A DNA stretch of 50,687 bases from Hydrogenophilales bacterium (GTDB lineage: Bacteria; Pseudomonadota; Gammaproteobacteria; Burkholderiales; Thiobacillaceae), in contig JAGXGM010000014.1 in the NCBI GenBank assembly GCA_024636675.1, positions 1 to 50,687 on the forward strand, given 5' to 3'. The number at the start of each line of letters is the position of its first letter. The stretch's first letter is position 1. Shown piece by piece: positions 20,540-29,266 of the stretch. A model generated the notes under the pieces. It was not told where the DNA came from. It did not search any database and was given only the letters and a program-made list of their open reading frames with translations. The translations under genes and the position numbers were made by a program.

Positions 20540-21444
20540 TCAGCTGGCTGCGTCATCAAAAACATGCATTCAACGCCGCGTTGCGCCGCCTGAGCGCGCA
20601 TCCGGTCGCCACCCTGCTCACTGCGCTGGCGATGGGGGTAGCCATCAGCCTGCCAGGTGGACTCTATCTGGGGCTCGGCCACCTCGAGCGGCTGGCGGGC
20701 GACCTGCCCGCACAGCCGGAAATCAGCATCTTCCTCGACGCCTCGGCATCGACGGCACAAAAGCAGCGCATCGCCGCACGGCTCAAGCAGGCCGACATCG
20801 CCGGGGCCCGCTATGTGCCTAAAGACGACGCCCTGGCGGCGCTGAACGCGGCTCATGACCTGGCCGACATCACCGCCGGCCTGACGCAGAACCCGCTGCC
20901 GGATGCCTGGGTGGTCCGGCCGCAAACAACCTCGCGCATGGAACTGGTGCGGATTGCGGCTGACCTTGGCACGCTTCCGGGGGTGGCGGAAACGCATCTC
21001 GACAGCCAGTGGGCAGATCGCCTGCATGCCGCGCTCGACATCGGCCGCACCAGCGTCTGGCTGTTGACCGGCCTGTTTGCCATCGCGCTCGTCGCCATCT
21101 CGGGCAACGCCATCCGTGCACAGGTGCTGGTCCGCCGCGACGAAATCCTGGTCAGCCGGCTGATCGGCGCTACCGACCGCCACATCCGCCGCCCTTTCCT
21201 CTATGTGGGCGCACTGCAGGGCCTGCTGGGCGGGCTGGCGGCAGGCGGGGTACTGGCCGTTGCCGGGGTGATCTTGCGCGCACCGGTCGAACGCCTCGCC
21301 GGCCTGTACGGATCGGCCTTTCATCTGCAGCCGCCGAGCGCGATCGAGATTGTCGCCGTGCTCGGCCTCACCGCCCTGCTTGGCTGGCTTGGTGCCTGGC
21401 TCTCGGTGACGCGGGCGCTGCATCAGGTCGAAACCACGCGTTGA
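20536..21444 (+). CDS. ftsX: Cell-division permease FtsX
   Basis: Four-helix membrane partner of FtsE that relays ATP hydrolysis to periplasmic hydrolase activators. The 302-aa product has TM1 at about 25–45, and an extracytoplasmic domain with LPAQPEISIFLD and YVPKDDALAAL. Three C-terminal helices include the FtsX loop around VRRDEILVSRLIGATDRHIRRPF. The ATG overlaps the ftsE stop. rpoH follows after 88 bases containing its own operator-like dyad. Confidence 0.95.
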   Translation: MISWLRHQKHAFNAALRRLSAHPVATLLTALAMGVAISLPGGLYLGLGHLERLAGDLPAQPEISIFLDASASTAQKQRIAARLKQADIAGARYVPKDDALAALNAAHDLADITAGLTQNPLPDAWVVRPQTTSRMELVRIAADLGTLPGVAETHLDSQWADRLHAALDIGRTSVWLLTGLFAIALVAISGNAIRAQVLVRRDEILVSRLIGATDRHIRRPFLYVGALQGLLGGLAAGGVLAVAGVILRAPVERLAGLYGSAFHLQPPSAIEIVAVLGLTALLGWLGAWLSVTRALHQVETTR

Positions 21445-21481
21445 TTGTGGATTCTGTCTTTTTACGGAACCCTGAGCGGCC

Positions 21482-21507
21482 CTGGCACTCTTAAATACGA
21501 GTGCTAA
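21482..21507 (+). promoter_or_regulatory. CIRCE-like inverted repeat and promoter of rpoH
   Basis: CTGGCACTC (21482–21490) and GAGTGCTAA (21499–21507) form a dyad with an 8-base spacer. The HrcA operator CIRCE is TTAGCACTC-N9-GAGTGCTAA, so the right half is exact, the left differs at two bases, and the spacer is one short. The dyad overlaps a possible sigma-70 promoter, TGGCAC (21483–21488) and TAAAAT (21505–21510), 16 bases apart. HrcA control of rpoH is an inference. Confidence 0.5.
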
Positions 21508-21532
21508 AATGCTTGCAAAGGAGTTTACACGC

Positions 21533-22378
<846 letters not shown>

Positions 22379-22389
22379 AGAAATTCGGC

Positions 22390-22440
22390 GCAGCCCTAAT
22401 GAAAACGCCCCGCAATGCGGGGCGTTTTCATTAGGGCTGC
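22390..22440. terminator. Bidirectional terminator: 24-bp perfect inverted repeat
   Basis: Bases 22390–22413 are the exact reverse complement of 22417–22440, with a 3-base AAT loop. The GC core (CGCCCCGC/GCGGGGCG) is followed on both strands by TTTTCATT. It lies between convergent rpoH and a small minus-strand ORF and can terminate both. Confidence 0.9.
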
Positions 22441-22446
22441 AGTCAA

Positions 22447-22554
22447 TCAGAAAAACGAGGCGACCAAAACCGAGAGCAGGCTAATCCATGACCAGATAAT
22501 CAGGCCGGTTACCACCACCATGGGGAAACCCTGAAAAGTGAAAAGTTGTTTCAT
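22447..22554 (-). CDS. Predicted 35-aa single-span membrane protein
   Basis: A short frame reads MKQLFTFQGFPMVVVTGL, then IIWSWISLLSVLVASFF, and stops. It is hydrophobic from residue 11 to the end, consistent with one transmembrane helix. The ATG has GGAG eight bases upstream. It lies 35 bases downstream of ccoS in the same direction and just before a terminator, so it is probably the last gene of the ccoGHS operon. Tiny subunits and assembly proteins are common in haem-copper oxidase operons, but I do not recognise this one. Confidence 0.6.
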   Translation of the reverse strand: MKQLFTFQGFPMVVVTGLIIWSWISLLSVLVASFF

Positions 22555-22589
22555 CGAGCGCGCTCCATAAAAGATTGGTGAATTTTAGT

Positions 22590-22829
22590 TTACTTATGCC
22601 CTTTTGGGTACTCTTGCCCTTCTGCATGCGCATTCCCACCCGGGTTGGAATCTTGACGGCTCAAGCGACGGGTCGGCAACAACGGGTCGTCGTCGTCCAT
22701 CAGGATGCGCTCGGCAGGCCCTTCCATGTCGTCAAACTGACCACTTCTGATCGACCAGAACACGCCCACGACAATCAGCAGCACAAAGACGCCGGACAGC
22801 AGTAACAAAAAACCCATGATTCCGCTCAC
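22590..22829 (-). CDS. ccoS: cbb3-type oxidase assembly protein CcoS
   Basis: Needed for cofactor assembly of the cbb3 oxidase. The 79-aa product has one N-terminal TM helix and the family signature SGQFDDMEGPAERILMDDDDP. The C-terminal 30 residues are polar and longer than in many homologues. The annotated start is GTG 22829, overlapping the ccoH stop with AGGAG 11 bases upstream; ATG 22817 is an alternative. Confidence 0.9.
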   Translation of the reverse strand: MSGIMGFLLLLSGVFVLLIVVGVFWSIRSGQFDDMEGPAERILMDDDDPLLPTRRLSRQDSNPGGNAHAEGQEYPKGHK

Positions 22830-23605
22830 GGCGCTACCAGCTCCTGGGTGAGCTGATAGCGCACGTCGCCGCCATGCAGCAGGCGCAGTTCGGCCAGCCA
22901 GCGTCCGCCGCTGGCGGGCAGGCGCAGCACCCCGCCATAGGTACCGGCTTCAAGTGCGGCAAGCGGCAAAACGAGCGCAGGCTCGACGGCGCCCGGGCGC
23001 TGCAGACGCAGTTCTGCCTCGAGGCGATCGACCGGCAGCCCGGTGCGATCCTTGACGCGGACCTGGATCACACGCTGGGGATCGTTGCCGTCGAGGCCGA
23101 CGACTTCGACCTGCCAACCGAGTTCTGACTCATGTTGCGTCTGGGACAGTTCGGAGGAAACCGCCTTGGCCGCTGCCTGACCATGCGTTACCACCCCGGA
23201 AAAACCGCTGTAAACCGCGGTTCCGTCGCTGCCCAGCCACCAGCGGGCCAGCGGCCCGGGCAGCCCCTTGGTGGCGAGGTAAAGCAGGCTGCCGTTGACC
23301 ACGACGAGGCCCAAAAAAAACACTATCAAGAGCTTGGGCGCCCAGTGCAAGCGGCCAGCGCTACGCCGACGGAACTGGGTCACCGCAAACAGCACCAGCC
23401 CCGCCGCGAGAAATACCGAGATATGCATGGCCACCACGTCCAGTCCCGGCCAACGACCGATGATGAGCGCGAAATAGGCGAGGAGTGGGATCAGCCCCGC
23501 CAATACCGCGCGCAAAATCGGGGGCAGGCTGCGAAGGGCACCGCCCATCACATAGAGGGCAAACACTGCCGCCAGGCCGCCAAACAGTGTGGTCATCGTA
23601 TTCAT
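22826..23605 (-). CDS. ccoH: CcoH/FixH-family protein with extra N-terminal membrane segments
   Basis: FixH/CcoH supports cbb3 oxidase assembly. The usual FixH layout, one TM helix followed by a periplasmic beta-rich domain, is seen from about residue 90 (KLLIVFFLGLVVVNGSLLYL, then WQVEVVGLDGND...VRVKDRTGLPVD). The 259-aa protein also carries about 85 extra N-terminal residues with three predicted TM helices (about 5–24, 30–50, 57–77), absent from ordinary FixH of about 160 aa. The ATG overlaps the ccoG stop. The call rests mainly on position between ccoG and ccoS plus the C-terminal domain. Confidence 0.75.
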   Translation of the reverse strand: MNTMTTLFGGLAAVFALYVMGGALRSLPPILRAVLAGLIPLLAYFALIIGRWPGLDVVAMHISVFLAAGLVLFAVTQFRRRSAGRLHWAPKLLIVFFLGLVVVNGSLLYLATKGLPGPLARWWLGSDGTAVYSGFSGVVTHGQAAAKAVSSELSQTQHESELGWQVEVVGLDGNDPQRVIQVRVKDRTGLPVDRLEAELRLQRPGAVEPALVLPLAALEAGTYGGVLRLPASGGRWLAELRLLHGGDVRYQLTQELVAP

Positions 23606-25116
23606 GGTCTTTTCCCGGGTGCGTCGAATCGGACGTTTTCGGTGCGGGCTTCTGCCGATTTTCCAAGCGGCGTAATGATCAGCTCGAACTGCTGTGTTTG
23701 CGCCGCCACCACCGGGGGTAGCCGGACGCTGGCCTGCACCAGTGCGCTATGGCCGGATTTGATGGCGACCTTGCTGAAATTGCCGAGATCAAGCGCAGCG
23801 GCCGGGATGCCGCGTGCGCTGATCACATAGGTCTGCTCCTGCGATGCCTTGTTGGTGATGCGGATCTGGTAGCGGTTGCGGATATCACCATTCGACAGCA
23901 CGACGTAGAGCGGCTGACGAATCTGGTTGACGGCGCGGTCGAAATTGCCGCGCGTAGCCACGCTATAGACCAGATAGGCGCTCATCAGCACCAATGCCAT
24001 CCCGTAGCCGACGGTTTTCAGCCGCTTCCAGTGCACTTTGGGGGCAGCCGGCGCAGGCGAGGCCAGATTCTTTTCCGAATCGTAGCGGATCAGGCCGCGT
24101 GGAAAGCCGAATGAATCCATGATGGTGTTGCAGGCGTCGACGCACAGCCCGCACGAGATGCACTTGTATTGCAAGCCATCGCGGATATCGATGCCGACTG
24201 GACACACCTGCACGCACAGGCCGCAATCGACGCAGTCGCCAATCCCCTTCTCGCGCCGCTCGGCAAGCGCTCGTTGCCCCGCGCTCAAACTGGAATGCCG
24301 ACGTTCCTCCGCGACTGCGCCTTCGGCGCGACGCCGCTCAACGACAATGCCCCGCCCTGCGCGCACCACAGCCCGCCCAAGCGTCCCTTCGCCGCGCCGG
24401 GCGTCGTAATGCACGGCCAGGGTCTCGGGCTCGTACATCACGCTCTGGAAACGGCCATATGGACAGACGTAGGTGCATATCTGTTCGCGCATCAGGCCGG
24501 CCGCAGCATAGGTCGACAGAGTAATGATGCCGGTCGTGATATAGGCTGCGGCCGCGGCCTGACCGGTGACGAAATCGAACACCAGCTGTGGCGCATAGGT
24601 GAAATAGGCGACAAAGGTCAGCCCGGTCCAGAACGACGCCAGGATCCACAGGGCGTGGGTGCCGCCGACCTTGATTAGTTTTTCGCGATTCCATGGCTGG
24701 CGATACAGGCGAACGCGCGCGGGCCGTTCACCCTGTATCCTGTGTTCGATCCAGATGAAGAAGTCGGTCCATAGGGTCTGGAAGCAGAAATAGCCGCAGA
24801 ACGCGCGTCCGACCAGCCCGGTGACGAAGAACAGCAGAATGGCGGCGATAAAGAGCAGCAGCGCCAGCCAGATGACATCCTGGGGGTAGACCGTCAGTCC
24901 GAAGATCAGGAAGCGTCGACCTGGCAGGTCGAACAAGACCGCCTGGGCCGGGGCGTCCAGTCGCGACCATGGCAACCACGGCAGCAGAAAGTAAATCGCA
25001 TAGGCCAGCACCAGCACCGAGCTCTTGAAACGCCGAAAGCGTCCCTTCACCGAACGGGTGAAAATGGGAATGCGCTTCTGATAGAGCCCGAGTTGGTCTT
25101 CTAGACCTGTTTGCAT
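23602..25116 (-). CDS. ccoG: cbb3 oxidase accessory protein CcoG (FixG), polyferredoxin
   Basis: Membrane iron–sulfur protein associated with copper handling during cbb3 assembly. The 504-aa product has several TM helices, FCGYFCFQTLWTDFF (107–120) and ICTYVCPYGRFQ (213–224). Two ferredoxin CxxCxxCxxxC clusters lie at Cys295/298/301/305 and Cys319/322/325/329. A C-terminal periplasmic Ig-like domain follows one more TM. Residues about 244–290 form an Arg/Ala/Glu-rich segment clearly longer than the linker usually found there. The ATG at 25116 is preferred to TTG 25146. Confidence 0.93.
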   Translation of the reverse strand: MQTGLEDQLGLYQKRIPIFTRSVKGRFRRFKSSVLVLAYAIYFLLPWLPWSRLDAPAQAVLFDLPGRRFLIFGLTVYPQDVIWLALLLFIAAILLFFVTGLVGRAFCGYFCFQTLWTDFFIWIEHRIQGERPARVRLYRQPWNREKLIKVGGTHALWILASFWTGLTFVAYFTYAPQLVFDFVTGQAAAAAYITTGIITLSTYAAAGLMREQICTYVCPYGRFQSVMYEPETLAVHYDARRGEGTLGRAVVRAGRGIVVERRRAEGAVAEERRHSSLSAGQRALAERREKGIGDCVDCGLCVQVCPVGIDIRDGLQYKCISCGLCVDACNTIMDSFGFPRGLIRYDSEKNLASPAPAAPKVHWKRLKTVGYGMALVLMSAYLVYSVATRGNFDRAVNQIRQPLYVVLSNGDIRNRYQIRITNKASQEQTYVISARGIPAAALDLGNFSKVAIKSGHSALVQASVRLPPVVAAQTQQFELIITPLGKSAEARTENVRFDAPGKRP

Positions 25117-25146
25117 GGTGTGGCCGGTTGAGTGGGTAGTAAGCAA

Positions 25147-25168
25147 AAGCCCCCGTGAACGGGGGCTT
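25147..25168 (-). terminator. Intrinsic terminator after ccoP
   Basis: On the minus strand AAGCCCCCG pairs with CGGGGGCTT around a 4-base loop, followed by TTGCTT. It lies 25 bases after the ccoP stop and before ccoG, separating structural from assembly genes. Confidence 0.8.
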
Positions 25169-25192
25169 GGCGCATCGTGTCAACCAACGACG

Positions 25193-26113
25193 CTACTGCC
25201 CGCCACCCAGTTCGTGAACATAGACCGTCAGAACCTTGATTTGTTCAGGCGTCAGGCGATCGGACCAGGCTGGCATCACGCCCTTGTTGAGGCCACCGGA
25301 AATGACGCCACGTATCGCAGCCACCTTGCTCTCAGCGGTTCTGGCGCCCGGCACGTCGGCCCACAGCCAGATGTTGTCTGTCAGGTTCGGCGCGCCCATG
25401 TCCTGACGTCCCGTTGCATCGTTGGTGTGGCAGTAGTAACAGGCTGCGGTTTCGCTATGGAACAGGACATCGCCGGCAACCGCCTTGTCGGCGTCGTGGC
25501 CGATGCCCGACAGGCTGGCCACGTAGTTCGCCAGCTGGTCGACCTGATCGCCGTTCAGCACTTCGCTGAAGGCCGGCATGTAGCCGCGGCGGCCGCCCAC
25601 AAGGGTTTCGTGAAGTTTCTCGTACGAGCCGCCATAGAGCCAGTCGTCATCGGTCAGGTTGGGGAAGAAGCCGATCACGCCCTGCCCGCCTGCCTGGTGA
25701 CAGGCCGCGCAGTTTTCCGCAAACAGCGACTTGCCCGCGGAAATAATAAAGCCGCTCATGTCCGGATCCTGGGCGATCTGCTCGTAGGGCATCGCCGCCA
25801 CCTTGTCGAAGTAAGGCTTTTGCGCGACCGCGGCCTCGTTCATATCAGTGATGAACAGGGCGCGGGTGTTCCAACTGTGCGTCTTGGTTTCGCCCTCGCT
25901 GTTGACATAGGTGATGTCCGAAACGCCGCCGATCCAACCCTTGCCGAACGGCCACGAAGGATAGATAGTCCAGTACACGAGGGCGAACACCACCGTCGCA
26001 TAAAACGTGTAGACCCACCACACCGGTAGCGGATTGTTATATTCCTGCAGGTCGCCGTCCCAGGCATGACCCGTGGTTTGAACCGTTTGAGATTGTAGTT
26101 TTTGCTCGCTCAT
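25193..26113 (-). CDS. ccoP: cbb3-type cytochrome c oxidase subunit III (dihaem)
   Basis: Dihaem cytochrome c subunit that accepts electrons for the oxygen-reducing subunit. The 306-aa product has an N-terminal TM helix (about 31–51) and two periplasmic haem-binding motifs, CAACH (135–139) and CYYCH (225–229). Axial methionines are in RRGYMPAF and NKGVMPAW. The N-terminal DGDLQEYNNPLPVWW motif is typical of CcoP. The ATG overlaps the ccoQ stop as ATGA. A strong terminator follows. Confidence 0.97.
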   Translation of the reverse strand: MSEQKLQSQTVQTTGHAWDGDLQEYNNPLPVWWVYTFYATVVFALVYWTIYPSWPFGKGWIGGVSDITYVNSEGETKTHSWNTRALFITDMNEAAVAQKPYFDKVAAMPYEQIAQDPDMSGFIISAGKSLFAENCAACHQAGGQGVIGFFPNLTDDDWLYGGSYEKLHETLVGGRRGYMPAFSEVLNGDQVDQLANYVASLSGIGHDADKAVAGDVLFHSETAACYYCHTNDATGRQDMGAPNLTDNIWLWADVPGARTAESKVAAIRGVISGGLNKGVMPAWSDRLTPEQIKVLTVYVHELGGGQ

Positions 26114-26307
26114 TGCTTGTCCTTCGTGCCGTCTTGATCGCCGGGCTGGTCATCGAGAAACGGGATGTCGCGGTAGGACTCCAGTTTCGCGCTTCGCTTG
26201 TTGCTACCGTAGACGTAGATCACGATGCCGATAAAGGTGACGAAAAAAATGATCAGCGCCAAGGGCTTGGTGTTTTCGGGTTTGGAAAACCACATTAACC
26301 ATTCCAT
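26110..26307 (-). CDS. ccoQ: cbb3-type cytochrome oxidase subunit CcoQ
   Basis: Small subunit that stabilises the cbb3 complex. The 65-aa product has one TM helix (about 16–34) and a charged C-terminal tail with YRDIPFLDDQ, similar to other CcoQ proteins. AGGA precedes the ATG. It lies between ccoO and ccoP and overlaps ccoP by four bases. Confidence 0.92.
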   Translation of the reverse strand: MEWLMWFSKPENTKPLALIIFFVTFIGIVIYVYGSNKRSAKLESYRDIPFLDDQPGDQDGTKDKQ

Positions 26308-26331
26308 ATTCCTGGCCTCCTGCCGTGATGA

Positions 26332-27078
26332 TCAGCGGTACTCGACGAACGCATCGTCGGTGTATTTGCTGAAATCGACCATGGTGCCCAGCACTTGGAG
26401 ATAGGCCACCAAGGCATCCATTTCGGAAATACCGGAAGGGTCACCGTCGTAGTTGCCAAAGTTGGCCTGTTCGACCAGATTCTCCTGCGCATCGGGGATG
26501 TGCAGCTGGCGTGCAACGGTCTCGCCAAATTGTTTCACGTTCGCATCGTACTCGGGCTGCGACAAGGAATACGGCACGCCAACCTTGCGCAATGCCTTCA
26601 TGCGATTTGTCGTGTCGGAGATATCCAGCGGCGTCGACAGCAGCCACGGGTAGTTCGGCATTACCGACTCGGGCACCATCGAACGCGGCGCCACCAAATG
26701 CTGCACGTGCCATTCGTTGGAATACTTGCCGCCCACCCGTGCAAGATCAGGGCCGGTGCGCTTGGAGCCCCACTGGAAGGGATGGTCGTATTGCGACTCC
26801 GCCGCCAGCGAATAATGGCCATAGCGCAGCTTTTCGTCGCGGAACGGGCGAATCATCTGCGAGTGGCAGGTGTAGCAGCCTTCACGTGTATAGATGTCGC
26901 GTCCACGCTGCTCCAGCGGGGTATAGGGACGCACGCCCTCGACCTTTTCGATGGTCTCGTCGATGAAGAACAGCGGCGCGATTTCCACCAGGCCACCGAC
27001 GCTGATCGCCAGCATGGTCAACACGGACATCAGGCCGATGTTGGTTTCAATCCATTCGTGTTTGAAGTTGAAGTTCAT
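26332..27078 (-). CDS. ccoO: cbb3-type cytochrome c oxidase subunit II (monohaem)
   Basis: Membrane-anchored monohaem cytochrome c passing electrons from CcoP to CcoN. The 248-aa product has an N-terminal TM helix (about 15–37) and the haem site CYTCH (68–72) in [14 protein letters not shown]. The conserved [26 protein letters not shown] region and an axial-Met segment SVMPNYPWL follow. It is 17 bases downstream of ccoN. Confidence 0.97.
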   Translation of the reverse strand: MNFNFKHEWIETNIGLMSVLTMLAISVGGLVEIAPLFFIDETIEKVEGVRPYTPLEQRGRDIYTREGCYTCHSQMIRPFRDEKLRYGHYSLAAESQYDHPFQWGSKRTGPDLARVGGKYSNEWHVQHLVAPRSMVPESVMPNYPWLLSTPLDISDTTNRMKALRKVGVPYSLSQPEYDANVKQFGETVARQLHIPDAQENLVEQANFGNYDGDPSGISEMDALVAYLQVLGTMVDFSKYTDDAFVEYR

Positions 27079-27095
27079 TTTGTATCGTCCCTGAA

Positions 27096-28550
27096 TCAGG
27101 CATGTGCCATCTTGGCGGCCAACCGGGCATCCAGCGCCGCGCTTTCACGCTTGCCCTGGCGGATGGTCATAAACATGTTGTACGTCATCAGCATGGTGCC
27201 GGCGAGGAAGAACATGCCGCCGATGGCACGCATCGCATAGAAGGGCATCATCGCCACAACGGATTCGACGAACGAATACTGCAGGTTGCCGAACTCGTCG
27301 AACGCACGCCACATCAGGCCTTGGGTGATGCCGGAAATCCACATCGCGACGATGTACAGCACAATGCCGATGGTGGCGAGCCAGAAGTGCACTTCAACCA
27401 GCTTGTTGCTGTAGATCTTGGTGTCCCACAGCTTGGGCATCATGTGATACAGCGAGCCGAAGGAGATCATCGCCACCCAGCCCAGCGCGCCGGAGTGCAC
27501 ATGGCCGACGGTCCAGTCCGTGTAGTGGGAGAGCGCGTTGACTTCCTTCAGCGACATCATCGGGCCTTCGAAGGTCGACATGCCGTAGAACGACAGCGCA
27601 ACGATCATGAATCGCATCACCGGGTCGGTGCGCAGTTTGTCCCAGGCGCCCGACAGGGTCATGATGCCGTTGATCATGCCGCCCCACGAGGGCATCAGGA
27701 GCAGGATGGAAAACGCAGCGGCCAGCGACGAGGTCCAGTCGGGCAGCGCGGTCCAGTGCAGGTGGTGCGCGCCAACCCACATGTACATGAAGCTCAGCGC
27801 CCAGAAGTGGACGATGGACAGGCGGTAGGAGTAGATCGGGCGGCCGGCCTGCTTCGGCACGAAGTAGTACATCATGCCGAGGAAGGCGGCGGTGAGGAAA
27901 AAGCCCACTGCATTGTGGCCGTACCACCATTGCACCATCGCGTCCTGGGTGCCGGAGAACAGGCTGTACGACTTCATCGAGAACAGGTCGATCGGCATCG
28001 CCAGGTTGTTGAAGGTGTGCAGCAGCGCGGTCGCCAGAATGAAGGCCAGGTAGAACCAGTTGGCCACATAGATGTGCGGCTGTTTGCGGCGCATGATGGT
28101 GCCGACGAACAGGATCAAATAAGTCACCCACACTACTTCGATCAGGATATCGATCGGCCATTCCATCTCGGCGTACTCGCGCGCCTGGGTGTAGCCCAGA
28201 ACATAGCTGATGTCCGCCAGCACGATGATTGCCATCCAGCCCCAGAAAGTGAAGCTGGCCATGCCGTCCGAAATCAGCCGGGTCTGGCAGGTGCGCTGCA
28301 CGACATAATAAGAAGTGGCGAAGAGCGCCGAGCCACCGAACCCGAAGATCACCGATGTGGTGTGGACCGGGCGGAAGCGACCAAACGAGAAGTAGGGGCT
28401 GTCAAAGTTCAGAAAGGGCCAAGCAAGCTCGGAGGCGATATATACCCCGACGAACATGCCCACGACCGCCCAAACGAGCGACATGACGGCAAATTTCTTA
28501 ACGATATCAAAGTTATACTGCTCTGCGCCAGAATATGAGGTTACCGCCAT
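27096..28550 (-). CDS. ccoN: cbb3-type cytochrome c oxidase subunit I
   Basis: Catalytic haem b/b3–CuB subunit reducing oxygen at low concentrations. The 484-aa product has about 12 TM helices and conserved segments including [37 protein letters not shown] (active-site His and Tyr region), [15 protein letters not shown] (CuB histidines) and [14 protein letters not shown] (haem ligands). AGGAG precedes the ATG by seven bases. It is the first gene of ccoNOQP, 122 bases downstream of SCO1. A dyad resembling that before coxB lies in this gap; no clear FNR box is seen. Confidence 0.97.
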   Translation of the reverse strand: MAVTSYSGAEQYNFDIVKKFAVMSLVWAVVGMFVGVYIASELAWPFLNFDSPYFSFGRFRPVHTTSVIFGFGGSALFATSYYVVQRTCQTRLISDGMASFTFWGWMAIIVLADISYVLGYTQAREYAEMEWPIDILIEVVWVTYLILFVGTIMRRKQPHIYVANWFYLAFILATALLHTFNNLAMPIDLFSMKSYSLFSGTQDAMVQWWYGHNAVGFFLTAAFLGMMYYFVPKQAGRPIYSYRLSIVHFWALSFMYMWVGAHHLHWTALPDWTSSLAAAFSILLLMPSWGGMINGIMTLSGAWDKLRTDPVMRFMIVALSFYGMSTFEGPMMSLKEVNALSHYTDWTVGHVHSGALGWVAMISFGSLYHMMPKLWDTKIYSNKLVEVHFWLATIGIVLYIVAMWISGITQGLMWRAFDEFGNLQYSFVESVVAMMPFYAMRAIGGMFFLAGTMLMTYNMFMTIRQGKRESAALDARLAAKMAHA

Positions 28551-28576
28551 CGACCGCTCCTGTTGTACCCGAAATA

Positions 28577-28590
28577 GCGCTTATTGCCGC
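28577..28590 (-). promoter_or_regulatory. RegA/PrrA-like dyad upstream of ccoN
   Basis: On the minus strand the sequence is GCGGCAATAAGCGC. It resembles the RegA/PrrA consensus GCGNC-Nx-GNCGC with one mismatch and shares GCGGCAATA with the site before coxB. It lies 27 bases before the ccoN ATG. This is a motif match only. Confidence 0.35.
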
Positions 28591-28672
28591 GCTTCAAACA
28601 GCATATGCTTATATTAAAAAACTGCGGGATTATAGGACAGCCCGCCCCGCCACCGCAAGCTGAAAACCCTGT

Positions 28673-29266
28673 TCAGGATGGTGCCAACAGTGTTTTCAGA
28701 TCCTGTGCGATGGCATCGGGGCTGCTGCCGTAGGGCATGAGCAGTCGCAGATTCCCTTGCGGATCATAAACATAGGTTCCAGCGCTATGATCGACCAGAT
28801 AATCGTTTGCACCCTTTATCGATGTCTTTTGATAGACCACTTTGTATTCTTTTGCCAACTGTTTGAGCGTCGCCTCATCCGCAAGCATCCCCAGAAAGTC
28901 CGGATTGAAGGCCGGCACAAATTGTTTCAGTAGCTCAGGGGTGTCGCGCTGTGGATCCACCGTCACAAAAATCACCTGCACCCGATCGGCCTGCGGCCCG
29001 AGTTGCTGCAGTGCCAGGGCAAAATCCGACAGCGTGGTGGGACAGACATCCGGGCAATGAATGTAGCCGAAAAAAACGGCCACGACCTTCCCCCTGAAAT
29101 CAGCCAGTGCGCGAACCTGTCCATTGTGATCGGTCAGTTTGAAATCACGCGCAAATGCGGCACCAGTGATGTCTGTCGCCTGAAATGACTGGGGCTGCTG
29201 GGCAGGCTGGCAGCCGGCCAGCCCAAGCGCGGCCGCGGCGCCCATTGCAGCAATCCATGCCTTCAT
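28673..29266 (-). CDS. SCO1/SenC-family copper chaperone lipoprotein
   Basis: Delivers copper to, or reduces thiols of, cytochrome oxidase CuA sites. The 197-aa product has a lipobox LAGC (Cys19), a thioredoxin fold, the CxxxC copper site CPDVC (Cys71, Cys75) and the third ligand His160 in VDHSAG. TVDPQRDTPELL is also typical. Its ATG overlaps the stop of the Rrf2 regulator. Its position between the two oxidase blocks means it could serve the caa3 enzyme, the cbb3 enzyme or both. Confidence 0.93.
   Translation of the reverse strand: MKAWIAAMGAAAALGLAGCQPAQQPQSFQATDITGAAFARDFKLTDHNGQVRALADFRGKVVAVFFGYIHCPDVCPTTLSDFALALQQLGPQADRVQVIFVTVDPQRDTPELLKQFVPAFNPDFLGMLADEATLKQLAKEYKVVYQKTSIKGANDYLVDHSAGTYVYDPQGNLRLLMPYGSSPDAIAQDLKTLLAPS

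Noticed and set aside
21482-21510. Sigma-54 promoter before rpoH, suggested by TGGCAC
   Set aside because: There is no GC at the required ten-base spacing from the GG.
27102-28538. 478-codon plus-strand open frame opposite ccoN
   Set aside because: Composition is His/Arg/Gln-rich with no domain; ccoN on the other strand is unmistakable.
28551-28672. Possible FNR/ANR box (TTGAT-N4-ATCAA) before ccoN
   Set aside because: I looked on both strands and found no acceptable match; the AGCATATGCT palindrome present (28600–28609) does not fit that consensus.
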